Below are positions 45,981 through 53,661 of a DNA stretch of 64,000 nucleotides, in pieces. Source of the DNA: JBDOQU01 sp039839375 (GTDB taxonomy: Bacteria > Pseudomonadota > Alphaproteobacteria > DSM-16000 > Inquilinaceae); the NCBI RefSeq assembly GCF_039839375.1, contig NZ_JBDOQU010000006.1:180288-244287 (forward strand), in the 5' to 3' direction. A model generated the notes under the pieces. The model was not told the origin of the DNA. It ran no database searches and saw only the letters and a program-made list of their open reading frames with translations. The position numbers and the translations under genes are program-made. The stretch's first letter is position 1. Each line of letters starts with the position of its first letter.

Positions 45981-46007
45981 GCGCCCTCGCGATGTTCGCG
46001 CGGGCGC
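45981..46007 (+). promoter_or_regulatory. Leader hairpin upstream of cspA
   Basis: GCGCCC-T-CGCG, loop ATGTT, CGCG-C-GGGCGC: ten pairs with one T/C mismatch, ending 11 bases before AAGGAGGA of cspA. Cold-shock mRNAs often carry structured leaders that control translation with temperature; here that role is inference. Confidence 0.6.
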
Positions 46008-46030
46008 CACCGCCATCAAGGAGGACGACC

Positions 46031-46237
46031 ATGTCCACTGGCACCGTTAAGTGGTTCAACAGCACCAAGGGCTACGGCTTCATTCAGCCGGACGATGGGG
46101 GGCAGGATGTGTTCGTGCACATCTCCGCCGTCGAGCGCGCGGGGCTTTCGACCGTCAATGAAGGTCAGAAGGTGTCTTATGATCTGGAGCGCGGCAACAA
46201 CGGCAAGACCGCCGCGACCAATCTGAAGACCGAGTAG
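46031..46237 (+). CDS. cspA: Cold-shock protein (CspA family)
   Basis: 68 residues from ATG at 46031, with AAGGAGGA at correct spacing; upstream in-frame starts lie inside the leader hairpin. The single cold-shock domain has RNP1 KGYGFIQP and RNP2 DVFVHISAVE. Binds single-stranded RNA/DNA and can melt RNA hairpins and act as an antiterminator. It is followed by a terminator and then by an IF-1 paralog. Confidence 0.95.
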   Translation: MSTGTVKWFNSTKGYGFIQPDDGGQDVFVHISAVERAGLSTVNEGQKVSYDLERGNNGKTAATNLKTE

Positions 46238-46244
46238 TTCGGGC

Positions 46245-46268
46245 GGGGCGGCCTTTTGGGGCCGCCCC
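46245..46268 (+). other. GC hairpin after cspA
   Basis: Perfect nine-pair stem (GGGGCGGCC / GGCCGCCCC, six-base loop) eight bases after the cspA stop. It has no T-tract, so by itself it is more likely a 3'-stability or pause hairpin than an intrinsic terminator. Confidence 0.55.
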
Positions 46269-46285
46269 TGGCCGAAGGACCTTCG

Positions 46286-46331
46286 AGTCCGGCGGCGCGG
46301 GACGTTCTTCCCGCGCTGGCTGGACTTTTTT
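46286..46331 (+). terminator. Intrinsic terminator between cspA and IF-1 paralog
   Basis: A long stem: outer arms AGTCC / GGACT and inner GCGCGGG / CCCGCGC around an ACGTTCTT loop, followed immediately by six or seven T. It ends 37 bases before the first codon of the IF-1 paralog. Confidence 0.8.
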
Positions 46332-46367
46332 CGTTGGATCGGCCATCCGGTCGATAGGGAGGATGTC

Positions 46368-46649
46368 ATAGCAAAAGAAGATCTGATCGAATTTGACGGC
46401 CACGTCACCGAAGTCCTTCCCGAGACGCGGTTCCGCGTTTCGTTGGAAAGCGGGCATGAAGTCCTGGCCTATGCTTCCGGGCGCGTGAAGAAGAACCGCA
46501 TCCGCATCCTCGTCGGCGATCGCGTCACCGTTGAGATGACGCCCTACGACCTGACCAAGGGCCGCATCAACTACCGTCACAAGGACGAACGCGCCCCCGC
46601 GCCGGGAGCCGGCGGCAACCGCCGTCCGCCGCCGCGCCGCCGCCGCTAA
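46368..46649 (+). CDS. infA: Translation initiation factor IF-1 paralog, apparent ATA start
   Basis: 93 residues if read from ATA at 46368. The sequence from codon 2 (AKEDLIEFDGHVTEVLPETRFRVSLESGHEVLAYASGRVKKNRIRI) is colinear with IF-1 from its second residue, and YDLTKGRINYRHK completes the OB fold; an Arg/Pro tail of about 20 residues follows. No ATG, GTG or TTG lies in frame between the terminator and this point; AGGGAGGA sits four bases upstream of ATA. An out-of-frame ATG at 46363 reads only two codons to a stop that overlaps the ATA. The first in-frame ATG (46443) would delete the first beta strands. IF-1 paralogs of this type next to cspA occur in alphaproteobacteria. Confidence 0.85.
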   Translation: MAKEDLIEFDGHVTEVLPETRFRVSLESGHEVLAYASGRVKKNRIRILVGDRVTVEMTPYDLTKGRINYRHKDERAPAPGAGGNRRPPPRRRR

Positions 46650-46703
46650 CCGTCGGCGCGCCGCCGCTTTTGGTAGAAGGCCGCGCCAGCACTTTCATGG
46701 CTG

Positions 46704-47735
46704 TCAGCGGTCTTGAAGGACCGCCCGCTCCACCCGCTGGTCGATGGCGCCGAATATGTCGCGGCCACTACCGCCCAGCATCTCGATCCGAACCGTGTCG
46801 CCGAAGCGCATGAAGGGCGTCGTCGGCCTGCCCTGAGCGATGATCTCGATCATCCGCATCTCCGCGATGCAGGAATATCCGGCCCCACCCTCCGCCACCG
46901 TCCGGCCGGGGCCGCCGTCGGCGTCGCGGTTGGAGACGGTGCCCGACCCGATGATGGAGCCGGCGGGCAGATGCCGGGTGGCCGCCGCATGAGCGATCAG
47001 CCGGCCGAAATCGAACGTCATATCGATCCCCGCCTCCGGCCGGCCGAACGGCTTCCCGTTCAGTGTCGACAGGAGCGGCCGGTGGAGTTTTCCCTCCCGC
47101 CAGGCCTCGCCCAGCGCGTCCGGCGTCACCGCGACGGCGGAGAAGGCGGAAGCCGGCTTGCCGTGGAAGAAGCCGAACCCTTTCGCGAGTTCCGCCGGGA
47201 TCAGCCCGCGCAGGCTGACATCGTTGACCAGCATGACGAGCTTTACATGCCGGGCCGCGCGGTCGGCCGGGACGCCCATCGGCACGTCGTCGGTCACGAT
47301 CGCGACCTCCGCCTCGAAATCGATGCCGTGGGCTTCGTCCAGCGCCTCTATCGGGTCGCGCGGCCCCAGGAACCGTCCGGAATCTCCCTGATACATCAGG
47401 GGCTCGCGCCAGAAACTCTCCGGCAGTTCCGCCCCTCTCGCCTTCCGCACCAGCTCGACATGGTTCACATAGGCCGACCCGTCCGCCCATTGATAGGCGC
47501 GGGGCAGCGGGCTCGCCACCTCGCCCGCCGACAGGGCGGCGGCGAAATCGATCTCGCCCCCGCCATCGGCAAGGGATCGCGCGGCCGCCCGCAGATCGTC
47601 CTCGACCTCCGCCCAGCGGTCCAGCGCCTGCTGCAGGGTCCCAGCAATCTCCGGCACGGCGCGGGCGCGGGAGAGGTCGTCGGACACGACGACCAGTTGG
47701 CCGTCGCGCCCGTGCTTCAGGCTTCCGAGCTTCAT
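46704..47735 (-). CDS. fahA: Fumarylacetoacetase (FAH family)
   Basis: 343 residues. The FAH C-terminal catalytic domain shows the metal-binding acidic residues in DFEAEVAIVTDDVPMG and MLVNDVSLR, and GSGTVSNRDADGG near the end. Lying 12 bases behind hmgA, it most likely splits fumarylacetoacetate (or maleylacetoacetate) in the homogentisate pathway. No separate isomerase gene (maiA) is in the window. Confidence 0.9.
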   Translation of the reverse strand: MKLGSLKHGRDGQLVVVSDDLSRARAVPEIAGTLQQALDRWAEVEDDLRAAARSLADGGGEIDFAAALSAGEVASPLPRAYQWADGSAYVNHVELVRKARGAELPESFWREPLMYQGDSGRFLGPRDPIEALDEAHGIDFEAEVAIVTDDVPMGVPADRAARHVKLVMLVNDVSLRGLIPAELAKGFGFFHGKPASAFSAVAVTPDALGEAWREGKLHRPLLSTLNGKPFGRPEAGIDMTFDFGRLIAHAAATRHLPAGSIIGSGTVSNRDADGGPGRTVAEGGAGYSCIAEMRMIEIIAQGRPTTPFMRFGDTVRIEMLGGSGRDIFGAIDQRVERAVLQDR

Positions 47736-47747
47736 GCGTGAGCGCGC

Positions 47748-48893
47748 CTATTCCGCCGCTTCCGGCTTGGCCGGGCTTCTCCAGCTATCGACATAGCCTG
47801 TCCATTCCACACCCTCCGCCAGATCGCCGACCTCCAGCGGATCGCGGGCGTCGATCATCACGGCGTACTCGTCCGTCGCCTTCTTCCGGGGCTTGAAGGC
47901 CGCGCCCAGCGCCTTGGGATGGGGCCCGTGGGTAAAGCCGCAGGGATGGAAAGTCACCATCCCGGCTTCAATATGGTCGCGGCTGAAGAAGTCGCCGGCG
48001 TGATAGAACAGCACCTCGTCATAATCGTCGTTGTTGTGGAAGAAGGGCACCTTCAGCGCGCCCTCATCCTCCTCGAACGGGCGGGGACAGAAGGTGCAGA
48101 CGACGAAGCGCCCGGCGACGAAGGTGGTGTGGGCCGAGGGCGGCAGATGATAGCGGTGGCTCATCAGCGGCCGAAAATCGGCGACGTTGATCCGCACCGG
48201 CGCCAGGTCGCCCTTCCAGCCGACCGCGTCCAGCGGGTTGAACGGGTAGGTGACGGTGGAGATCGCGCCCAGCCGCTTCACCCGCACCTTCCAGGTCCCC
48301 GCCCCCTGCTGCGCCTTGAACGCCTCGTCGATCGCGGGCGTGTCCAGCATTGCAGGGTCGAAGATCGCATGCGGGCCGACCAGCCCCTTGTCGGGAAGCT
48401 GATAGCTGGACCCCGTCGCCTCGATCAGCAGCCCGACCGTGGGCTCGGACGGCTCCAGCCGCCACATGGTCGACCGGGGCAGGACGATATAGTCGCCCTT
48501 GCGGTAGGCCAGATGGCCGTAATCGCAATAGAGGTCGCCCGCGCCCTCATGGACGAACAGGAGCTGGTCTCCGTCGGCGTTCCGGGCGAGATCCTTCATC
48601 CGCTCCGGAACCCGCCAGAACCGCATCTCCACCGCCTGGTTGCGCAGGAAGACAGGCGCATCCCATGGGCTGTCGACCGCGCCCTCTATCCGGTTGAGAT
48701 CGAAGGCGCGGGGCCTGAGAGGCCCTTCCCAGTCGGTCCAGCCGGTCGGCGGATGGGCGTGGTACATGTGGGAGGCCGGACCGAAGAAGCCCTCCTTGCC
48801 CAATTCACGTTCGAACGTGCCCGGCGGCAGGTCGGCATGGGCCTGGCGGCTCGCCCTGCCCTCGACGCGCGGCACCTGAATCCATTTGCGCAT
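47748..48893 (-). CDS. hmgA: Homogentisate 1,2-dioxygenase
   Basis: 381 residues, cupin-type, of the shorter alphaproteobacterial form (typical HmgA about 430). FVHEGAGDLYCDYGHLAYRKGDYIVLPRSTMW and the C-terminal EVLFYHAGDFFSRDHIEAGMVTFHPCGFTHGPHP, with iron-ligand His/Glu, are diagnostic. Opens homogentisate, the central intermediate of tyrosine/phenylalanine catabolism. First gene of hmgA-fahA; start has GAGGAGG. Divergent from a MarR regulator across a strong palindrome. Confidence 0.95.
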   Translation of the reverse strand: MRKWIQVPRVEGRASRQAHADLPPGTFERELGKEGFFGPASHMYHAHPPTGWTDWEGPLRPRAFDLNRIEGAVDSPWDAPVFLRNQAVEMRFWRVPERMKDLARNADGDQLLFVHEGAGDLYCDYGHLAYRKGDYIVLPRSTMWRLEPSEPTVGLLIEATGSSYQLPDKGLVGPHAIFDPAMLDTPAIDEAFKAQQGAGTWKVRVKRLGAISTVTYPFNPLDAVGWKGDLAPVRINVADFRPLMSHRYHLPPSAHTTFVAGRFVVCTFCPRPFEEDEGALKVPFFHNNDDYDEVLFYHAGDFFSRDHIEAGMVTFHPCGFTHGPHPKALGAAFKPRKKATDEYAVMIDARDPLEVGDLAEGVEWTGYVDSWRSPAKPEAAE

Positions 48894-48913
48894 GGCGTCC
48901 TCCTCGCGTTATT

Positions 48914-48934
48914 CATTTCATTGGTAATGAAATG
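48914..48934. promoter_or_regulatory. MarR-type operator between hmgA and its regulator
   Basis: Perfect inverted repeat, arms CATTTCATT and AATGAAATG separated by GGT, centred in the 83-base gap between hmgA and the MarR gene. Size and symmetry fit a MarR dimer site; placed to control both genes. Confidence 0.8.
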
Positions 48935-48976
48935 CAGTGTTTGAGTCAAGCTGACCCCCATGCGAGAGGGAATGAG

Positions 48977-49450
48977 ATGACGGAGCCGGAGTTCCGCCTG
49001 GAGGCCTTCCTGCCCTACCGGCTATCGGTGCTGGCCAATCGCCTCAGCCGCCGGTTCGCGCGGGAGTACCAGGCGGAGTTCGGCATCTCGATCCATGAAT
49101 GGCGGGCGGTCGCGATCCTGGGCGCGCACCGGCGCAACGGGGCGGGGCTGAGCGTCTGGGAGATCGCCGACCGCGCCGCCATGGACCGGGTGGCGGTCAG
49201 CCGGGCCGTCGCGCTCCTGTCCGCGAAGAAGCTGGTCGCCAAATCGGCCCATGGCGACGATGGGCGGCTGGTCGACATCTCGCTCACCGCCGCCGGGATC
49301 GACCTGTTCGACAGGATCTCCGCCCGCGGCCGGGCGCTGGAGGCGGGCCTGCTCCGGCATCTGGACGATCCCGCCTCGGCGGAAGCGGCGATCTCAGGGC
49401 TGGAGCAGGCGGTCGAACGGTTCCTGGCGCCGGGCGGTCACGAGGATTGA
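48977..49450 (+). CDS. MarR-family regulator of homogentisate genes
   Basis: 157 residues from ATG at 48977 behind GAGAGGGA. Winged helix: IHEWRAVAILGAHRRNGAGLSVWEIADRAAMDRVAVSRAVALLSAKKLVAKSAHGDDGRLVDISLTAAG. Divergent from hmgA-fahA with a palindrome between, so it is probably an HmgR-like repressor relieved by homogentisate or a related metabolite. A VOC gene follows after 44 bases. Confidence 0.88.
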   Translation: MTEPEFRLEAFLPYRLSVLANRLSRRFAREYQAEFGISIHEWRAVAILGAHRRNGAGLSVWEIADRAAMDRVAVSRAVALLSAKKLVAKSAHGDDGRLVDISLTAAGIDLFDRISARGRALEAGLLRHLDDPASAEAAISGLEQAVERFLAPGGHED

Positions 49451-49494
49451 CGCTGTTTCGTGCTATAATGGCAGCCAAACAGGGAGGATCGCAA

Positions 49495-49881
49495 ATGCTG
49501 GATCATATGGGTTTCGCCGTCTCCGATCTGGAGCGTTCGAAGGCGTTCTACCAGGCCGCGCTGGCCCCGCTGGGCATCGGGATCCTCATGGAGGTGACGG
49601 CGGAGCAGACCGGCGGCGGCGCTCATCTCGGCTTCGGGGCGAACGGCAAGCCGTTCTTCTGGATCGGCGACGGCGCACCACTGCAATCGCCGGTGCATGT
49701 GGCCTTCACAGCCGAAAGCCGCGCCATCGTCGATGAGTTCCACCGGGCGGCGCTGGCGGCTGGCGGGGCGAACAATGGCGGGCCCGGCCTACGCCCCCAC
49801 TACCATCCGAACTATTACGGGGCCTTCGTACTGGACCCCGACGGCCACAATATCGAGGCCGTCTGTCACCTGCCGGGCTGA
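49495..49881 (+). CDS. VOC-family protein
   Basis: 128 residues from ATG at 49495 behind AGGGAGGA. DHMGFAVSDLERSKAFYQAALAPLGIG opens and HPNYYGAFVLDPDGHNIEAVCH closes the fold with metal-ligand-like His and Glu. Similar proteins are annotated as glyoxalase/extradiol-dioxygenase-like. It may be cotranscribed with the MarR gene; a role in aromatic breakdown is possible. Confidence 0.82.
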   Translation: MLDHMGFAVSDLERSKAFYQAALAPLGIGILMEVTAEQTGGGAHLGFGANGKPFFWIGDGAPLQSPVHVAFTAESRAIVDEFHRAALAAGGANNGGPGLRPHYHPNYYGAFVLDPDGHNIEAVCHLPG

Positions 49882-49886
49882 ACGCC

Positions 49887-51260
49887 TCAGGCCGAATGGG
49901 GCGCGACCAGCGGCTCCACGGCGGCCGCGACCTCCAGCAGACGGCGATCGCCGCCGGCGGGACCGACCAGCATCAGCCCGACCGGCAGATCGTCTGAGTC
50001 GTGGCACGGCACCGTCACCGCGCAGCCATCCAGGAAGTTGACGGTCGACGGGTTGCGCAGGATCAACTGGTTGGTTCGGATATAGAGGTCGTCATCCGCC
50101 TCCAGCGGCGCGATCTCCGGCGCGACGACCGGCACGGTGGGCATGATGAAGGCGTCGAAGCGGGAAAGCCGCGCCTCGAAGCTCTCCTTGAGCCGCGGCC
50201 GGGCGGCCAGCGTGTCGATATAGTCGGCGACCGGGACCGTCTCGCCCCGCTGGATGCGCAGGCGGACCCTCGGATCATAGCCGCCGCCCCGCCGGGCCAG
50301 CAGGTCCCGGTGCCAGGCGAAAGCCTCCGGCGCGGCGAGGCCGCCCTTGGCGTTCAGGGCGGACAGCGCGTCATATTCGGGAACCTGGATATCCTCCAGC
50401 CGCGCGCCGGCCTTGCCGAGAACGGAAAGCGCATGGTCGAACCGCCGCGCCACCGTCGAATCCAGCGCCTCCAGCACATGGTTGCGCGGCACGCCCAGCC
50501 GCAGCCCCGCGACCGGCATCGGCCGAAGGGCTGAAGGGTCGGTCCCGCTCATCACCGCATGCAGCAGGGCGCAGCAGGCGACGGTGGGCGCCAGCGGCCC
50601 GATGGAATCGAGGCTGGAGGCGAGCGGCAGCACGCCCGTCAGCGGAACCGCTGTCCGCGTCGGCTTGAACCCCGCAAGCCCGGTCAGGGCGGCCGGAATG
50701 CGCACCGACCCGCCGGTGTCGGAGCCGACGGCGGCGGCGGCCATGCCGTCCGTCACCGATATGGCCGCACCGGAGGAGGAGCCGCCGGGAATCCGCTCGC
50801 GATCGCGGCTGTTGCCCGGCGTGCCGTAATGGGGGTTGAGGCCGAGGCCGGAGAAGGCGAATTCCGTCATGTTGGTGCGGCCGGTCAGCACCGCACCCGC
50901 CGCCTTCAGGCGGGCCACCACCGGCGCGTCCCGATCGGCCGGCGCAGAGTCCGACAACACCGTCGATCCGGCGCGCGTCACCTCGCCCGCCACATCGAAC
51001 AGGTCCTTGATGGAGATCGGCAGCCCCGCCAGCGGTCCCGCCGCGTGCCCCGCCCGCCGCGCCATGTCGCTGGCGTCGGCCGCGCGGCGCACCTGGTCCG
51101 GATCGTGATGCAGATAGATTTTCGCGCCTTCCCGCCCCTCATCGGCTATCGCGGCGCAGGCGGCGCCCGCCAGATCGCGGGAACGGACCTCCCCCGTCTC
51201 CAGAAGCCGGGCCAGCGCCGCCAGGGGACGACCGGAAAAAGCGTCATCATTTGTCATCAT
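49887..51260 (-). CDS. Amidase-signature enzyme
   Basis: 457 residues with the Ser-cisSer-Lys set of the amidase signature family: Lys in PISIKDLFDVAGE (about 84), cis-Ser in IPGGSSSGAA and nucleophilic Ser in GSDTGGSVRIPAALTGLAGFKPT. Not GatA by context (no gatC/gatB). Natural substrate unknown. Converges with the VOC gene. Confidence 0.87.
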   Translation of the reverse strand: MMTNDDAFSGRPLAALARLLETGEVRSRDLAGAACAAIADEGREGAKIYLHHDPDQVRRAADASDMARRAGHAAGPLAGLPISIKDLFDVAGEVTRAGSTVLSDSAPADRDAPVVARLKAAGAVLTGRTNMTEFAFSGLGLNPHYGTPGNSRDRERIPGGSSSGAAISVTDGMAAAAVGSDTGGSVRIPAALTGLAGFKPTRTAVPLTGVLPLASSLDSIGPLAPTVACCALLHAVMSGTDPSALRPMPVAGLRLGVPRNHVLEALDSTVARRFDHALSVLGKAGARLEDIQVPEYDALSALNAKGGLAAPEAFAWHRDLLARRGGGYDPRVRLRIQRGETVPVADYIDTLAARPRLKESFEARLSRFDAFIMPTVPVVAPEIAPLEADDDLYIRTNQLILRNPSTVNFLDGCAVTVPCHDSDDLPVGLMLVGPAGGDRRLLEVAAAVEPLVAPHSA

Positions 51261-51576
51261 TCGTCATCATTTCCGGTTGGCCCCAAACGTCGGCGACTGC
51301 CGGGGCGGTGTCCTGTTCTTCGTCGCTGGCAACGCCGCGACGGCCTATGGATTCCCGATCAAGTCGGGAATGACCAACAAAAACAACAGAAAAAACAATG
51401 TCATGCTGGACTTGATCCAGCATCCATGCGGCGTCGATGATCGCCGGGACGGCGCCGTTCCTTCGCCCCCGGTGAAGCGGTGAGGGCCCATGGATTCCGG
51501 ATCAAGTCCGGAATGACCAATGAGAGAAGGTTCGGCGGCCATTATGTCAGGAATATAGTCCGCGCCCGCCCCGCCG
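51261..51576. repeat. Cluster of three REP-like palindromes
   Basis: The 316-base gap between the amidase start and the enolase-superfamily stop holds ATTCCCGA-TCAAG-TCGGGAAT (51351-51371), ATGCTGGA-CTTGA-TCCAGCAT (51403-51423, opposite orientation) and ATTCCGGA-TCAAG-TCCGGAAT (51494-51514). Next to the amidase start there are also three short GTCATCATT direct repeats (51243-51270). No gene seen. Confidence 0.8.
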
Positions 51577-53001
51577 TCACCCCTTCATCTCCAGCATCGT
51601 CGCGAAGTCGGGGTGGGCGGTGGTGGCGAAGCCGGGGTGGGCGAGGGAGGCGATGGAGAGGTCGCCGGCGGCGATGGCGAGGCGCGGGCCGTCTTCCGTC
51701 GCGCGGTAGAGGTCCGGGTGGCCGGCCAGGAACGCTTCCTGCTCCGACGGCGGCGCGGTGCCGAAGCCGTCGACATAATGGTGGCCGTTCCGTTCGACGT
51801 GGCGGAGGCCGATCAGATTGACCAGCGCCAGGTCCTGCTGGACGGCGAGGCCGGCCTGGGTGGTCAGATCTTCCGCCGACAGGAAGAAGCGCGACGCGCC
51901 GGCCTCTTCTTCGTTCCATTTCGCCGCCCGCGCCGCGTTGAGCAGCGACCGGAAGACCCCCTTGCAGGTCTTGGACGAGATTCCGGCATAGCCCAGCGCG
52001 GCGGCGCGCGGGAAGGCGTCGAGGGCCGCATCGGCCTCATCGATGATGACCGGCCGTTCGGCGGCAAGCGGTCCTACCGGCTCCTCGAACGTCCGGCTCC
52101 TGGCGATCGGCTGTTCGATATAGGCGATGGCAGCGGCAAGGCGCGACAGCGCCGGCGTTTCCGCCATCCGCCGCCAGAGTTCCAGGACCGAATCGGCGGA
52201 GCCGTACTGCTCGTTCCCGTCGAGCGTCGCCCGGTACTGGCCGGCCGTCCGGTCCAATACCGAAGCGATGCGCGAGAGGCGGTCGAGATCGGCGTCGAGG
52301 TCGCCGGAGACCTTCAGCTTGAACCAGCGGTGGCCGTAGGCCGCGACCACCTCCTCCAGCGTCACGGGCAGATCGTCCGCCGGCCGTTCCGCGACATCGG
52401 CCGCCGTGAGGGGATCGACCAGCCCAACCGTGTGACGGGCCGCGATCCTGTCGGCCGGCCGCAACCCCGCGAGGAACCTGCCGCAATCGAAGCCGGCGAG
52501 GTCCGGGGTCAGCGCCGGGTCCGCCGCGAGGCCCAGCGCATTGCCGCCCGCGAGGTCATAGAAGGAGCGGCCGAGCGCGCGGCCCAAGGCGTCGATCAGC
52601 GCCCGGTCGATCAGCGCCGGGCCGAAGGCGGCGACCAAGGGCGGCAGCCCTTCGGCCGCCGCGCCTTCGAACTGGTCGCGATGATGGGCGGCGAAATGGC
52701 CGAAGGCGGAACGCGGGACGCCGTCGAGATAGAGGCCGCGCGCCATCGCCGCCGAGCGGCGAAGCTGGTCCACATTCGCCTCGTTCGACAGGGAGGCATC
52801 CTTGTCGAACCATTTGGGCACCATCAATTCCGCCGCCGCCCCGACTGCGCTTCCCCCGCCTTCGAGCGTGACCGATGCGCGGACGAAGGCCTGTGGCGTC
52901 TCCATCAGCGTAACGATTCCGAAGCGGAAGGGCAGGCGCAACCGGACCGGACGCTCGAACAGCTCGATCGCGTCGACGCGGAATTTCACAGGTCCCGCCA
53001 T
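51577..53001 (-). CDS. Enolase-superfamily (mandelate racemase-like) enzyme
   Basis: 474 residues, long for the family. A capping domain is followed by a barrel with KxK in HRWFKLKVSGD, a first metal ligand in TLDGNEQYGS, Glu in YIEQP and Asp/Glu in VIIDEADAAL; a later segment (GISSKTCKGVFRSLLNAA) takes the position of the opposite catalytic lysine. Enolase-superfamily members dehydrate or epimerise acids; no subgroup is clear. It closes the transporter/regulator operon, so it may act on the imported acid. Confidence 0.8.
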   Translation of the reverse strand: MAGPVKFRVDAIELFERPVRLRLPFRFGIVTLMETPQAFVRASVTLEGGGSAVGAAAELMVPKWFDKDASLSNEANVDQLRRSAAMARGLYLDGVPRSAFGHFAAHHRDQFEGAAAEGLPPLVAAFGPALIDRALIDALGRALGRSFYDLAGGNALGLAADPALTPDLAGFDCGRFLAGLRPADRIAARHTVGLVDPLTAADVAERPADDLPVTLEEVVAAYGHRWFKLKVSGDLDADLDRLSRIASVLDRTAGQYRATLDGNEQYGSADSVLELWRRMAETPALSRLAAAIAYIEQPIARSRTFEEPVGPLAAERPVIIDEADAALDAFPRAAALGYAGISSKTCKGVFRSLLNAARAAKWNEEEAGASRFFLSAEDLTTQAGLAVQQDLALVNLIGLRHVERNGHHYVDGFGTAPPSEQEAFLAGHPDLYRATEDGPRLAIAAGDLSIASLAHPGFATTAHPDFATMLEMKG

Positions 53002-53007
53002 TTCTCC

Positions 53008-53661
53008 TCAGGCTCTCAGATAGCCGAGGATGACGTCCAGCACATGCGCGCGCCGGGCCGCCAGTTCGTCAACTGAATCCAGCGGCACGCTGAAGATCAC
53101 CGACAGGGTATGGATGTTGGAGAAATAGAAATAGCTGAGACCGGCGATCGAGATATAGAGATGCACCGCGTCCACCCCCGGCCGGAACATCCCGTCCTTC
53201 TGCCCGGCGGCCAGCACGGTCCTGATCTGCTCCACGATCGGGGAGTGGATTTCCGGTATCTCCGTCATCCGCTTCACGAATTCCGCCCGCAGGATGTTCT
53301 CCGTCGCCAGAAGGCGGATGAACCAGGGGTTCTTGCGGAAATGGTCGAAGGTGAAGCTGACCAGCTTCCGCATCGCGTCTTCCGGCGACAGCTCCTTCAG
53401 GTGGAGCTTGCTCTCGCCCTGCCGGATCTCCCGGTAGGCGTCCAGCAGGACGGCGGAATAGAGCGCCTCCTTGTTCCCGAAATAGTGATAGAGCAGGCGC
53501 TTGTTGGCGGCCGCGCGTTCGGCGATGCGGTCGACGCGCGCGCCTTCGAAGCCGTATTCGCAGAATTCCTCCCGCGATGCGACCAGGATGTCGCGCTTCG
53601 TCAGCGCCGGGTTCCGCTGCCGCTGCCGGCGCCGCTCCGGAGCGGGCCGGTCGAGCGTCAG
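53008..53661 (-). CDS. TetR-family regulator, apparent CTG start
   Basis: 217 residues if read from CTG at 53661, which overlaps the tctA stop (CTGA). The helix-turn-helix is intact: LTKRDILVASREEFCEYGFEGARVDRIAERAAANKRLLYHYFGNKEALY. There is no ATG, GTG or TTG in frame between the upstream stop codon and Met at 53373; starting at 53373 would remove the whole DNA-binding domain. So either CTG is used through coupling, or the start was lost. Follows tctA and precedes the enolase-superfamily gene. Confidence 0.75.
   Translation of the reverse strand: MTLDRPAPERRRQRQRNPALTKRDILVASREEFCEYGFEGARVDRIAERAAANKRLLYHYFGNKEALYSAVLLDAYREIRQGESKLHLKELSPEDAMRKLVSFTFDHFRKNPWFIRLLATENILRAEFVKRMTEIPEIHSPIVEQIRTVLAAGQKDGMFRPGVDAVHLYISIAGLSYFYFSNIHTLSVIFSVPLDSVDELAARRAHVLDVILGYLRA

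Noticed and set aside
46270..46300. tRNA-like TTCGAGTCC segment
   Set aside because: It is part of the terminator stem after cspA and has no cloverleaf around it.
46443..46649. IF-1 starting at the first in-frame ATG
   Set aside because: This would remove 25 conserved N-terminal residues of the OB fold; the homology runs to ATA at 46368.
53008..53373. A 121-residue TetR-like protein starting at ATG 53373
   Set aside because: The DNA-binding domain is encoded intact upstream in the same frame, so this is the C-terminal half of a longer gene.
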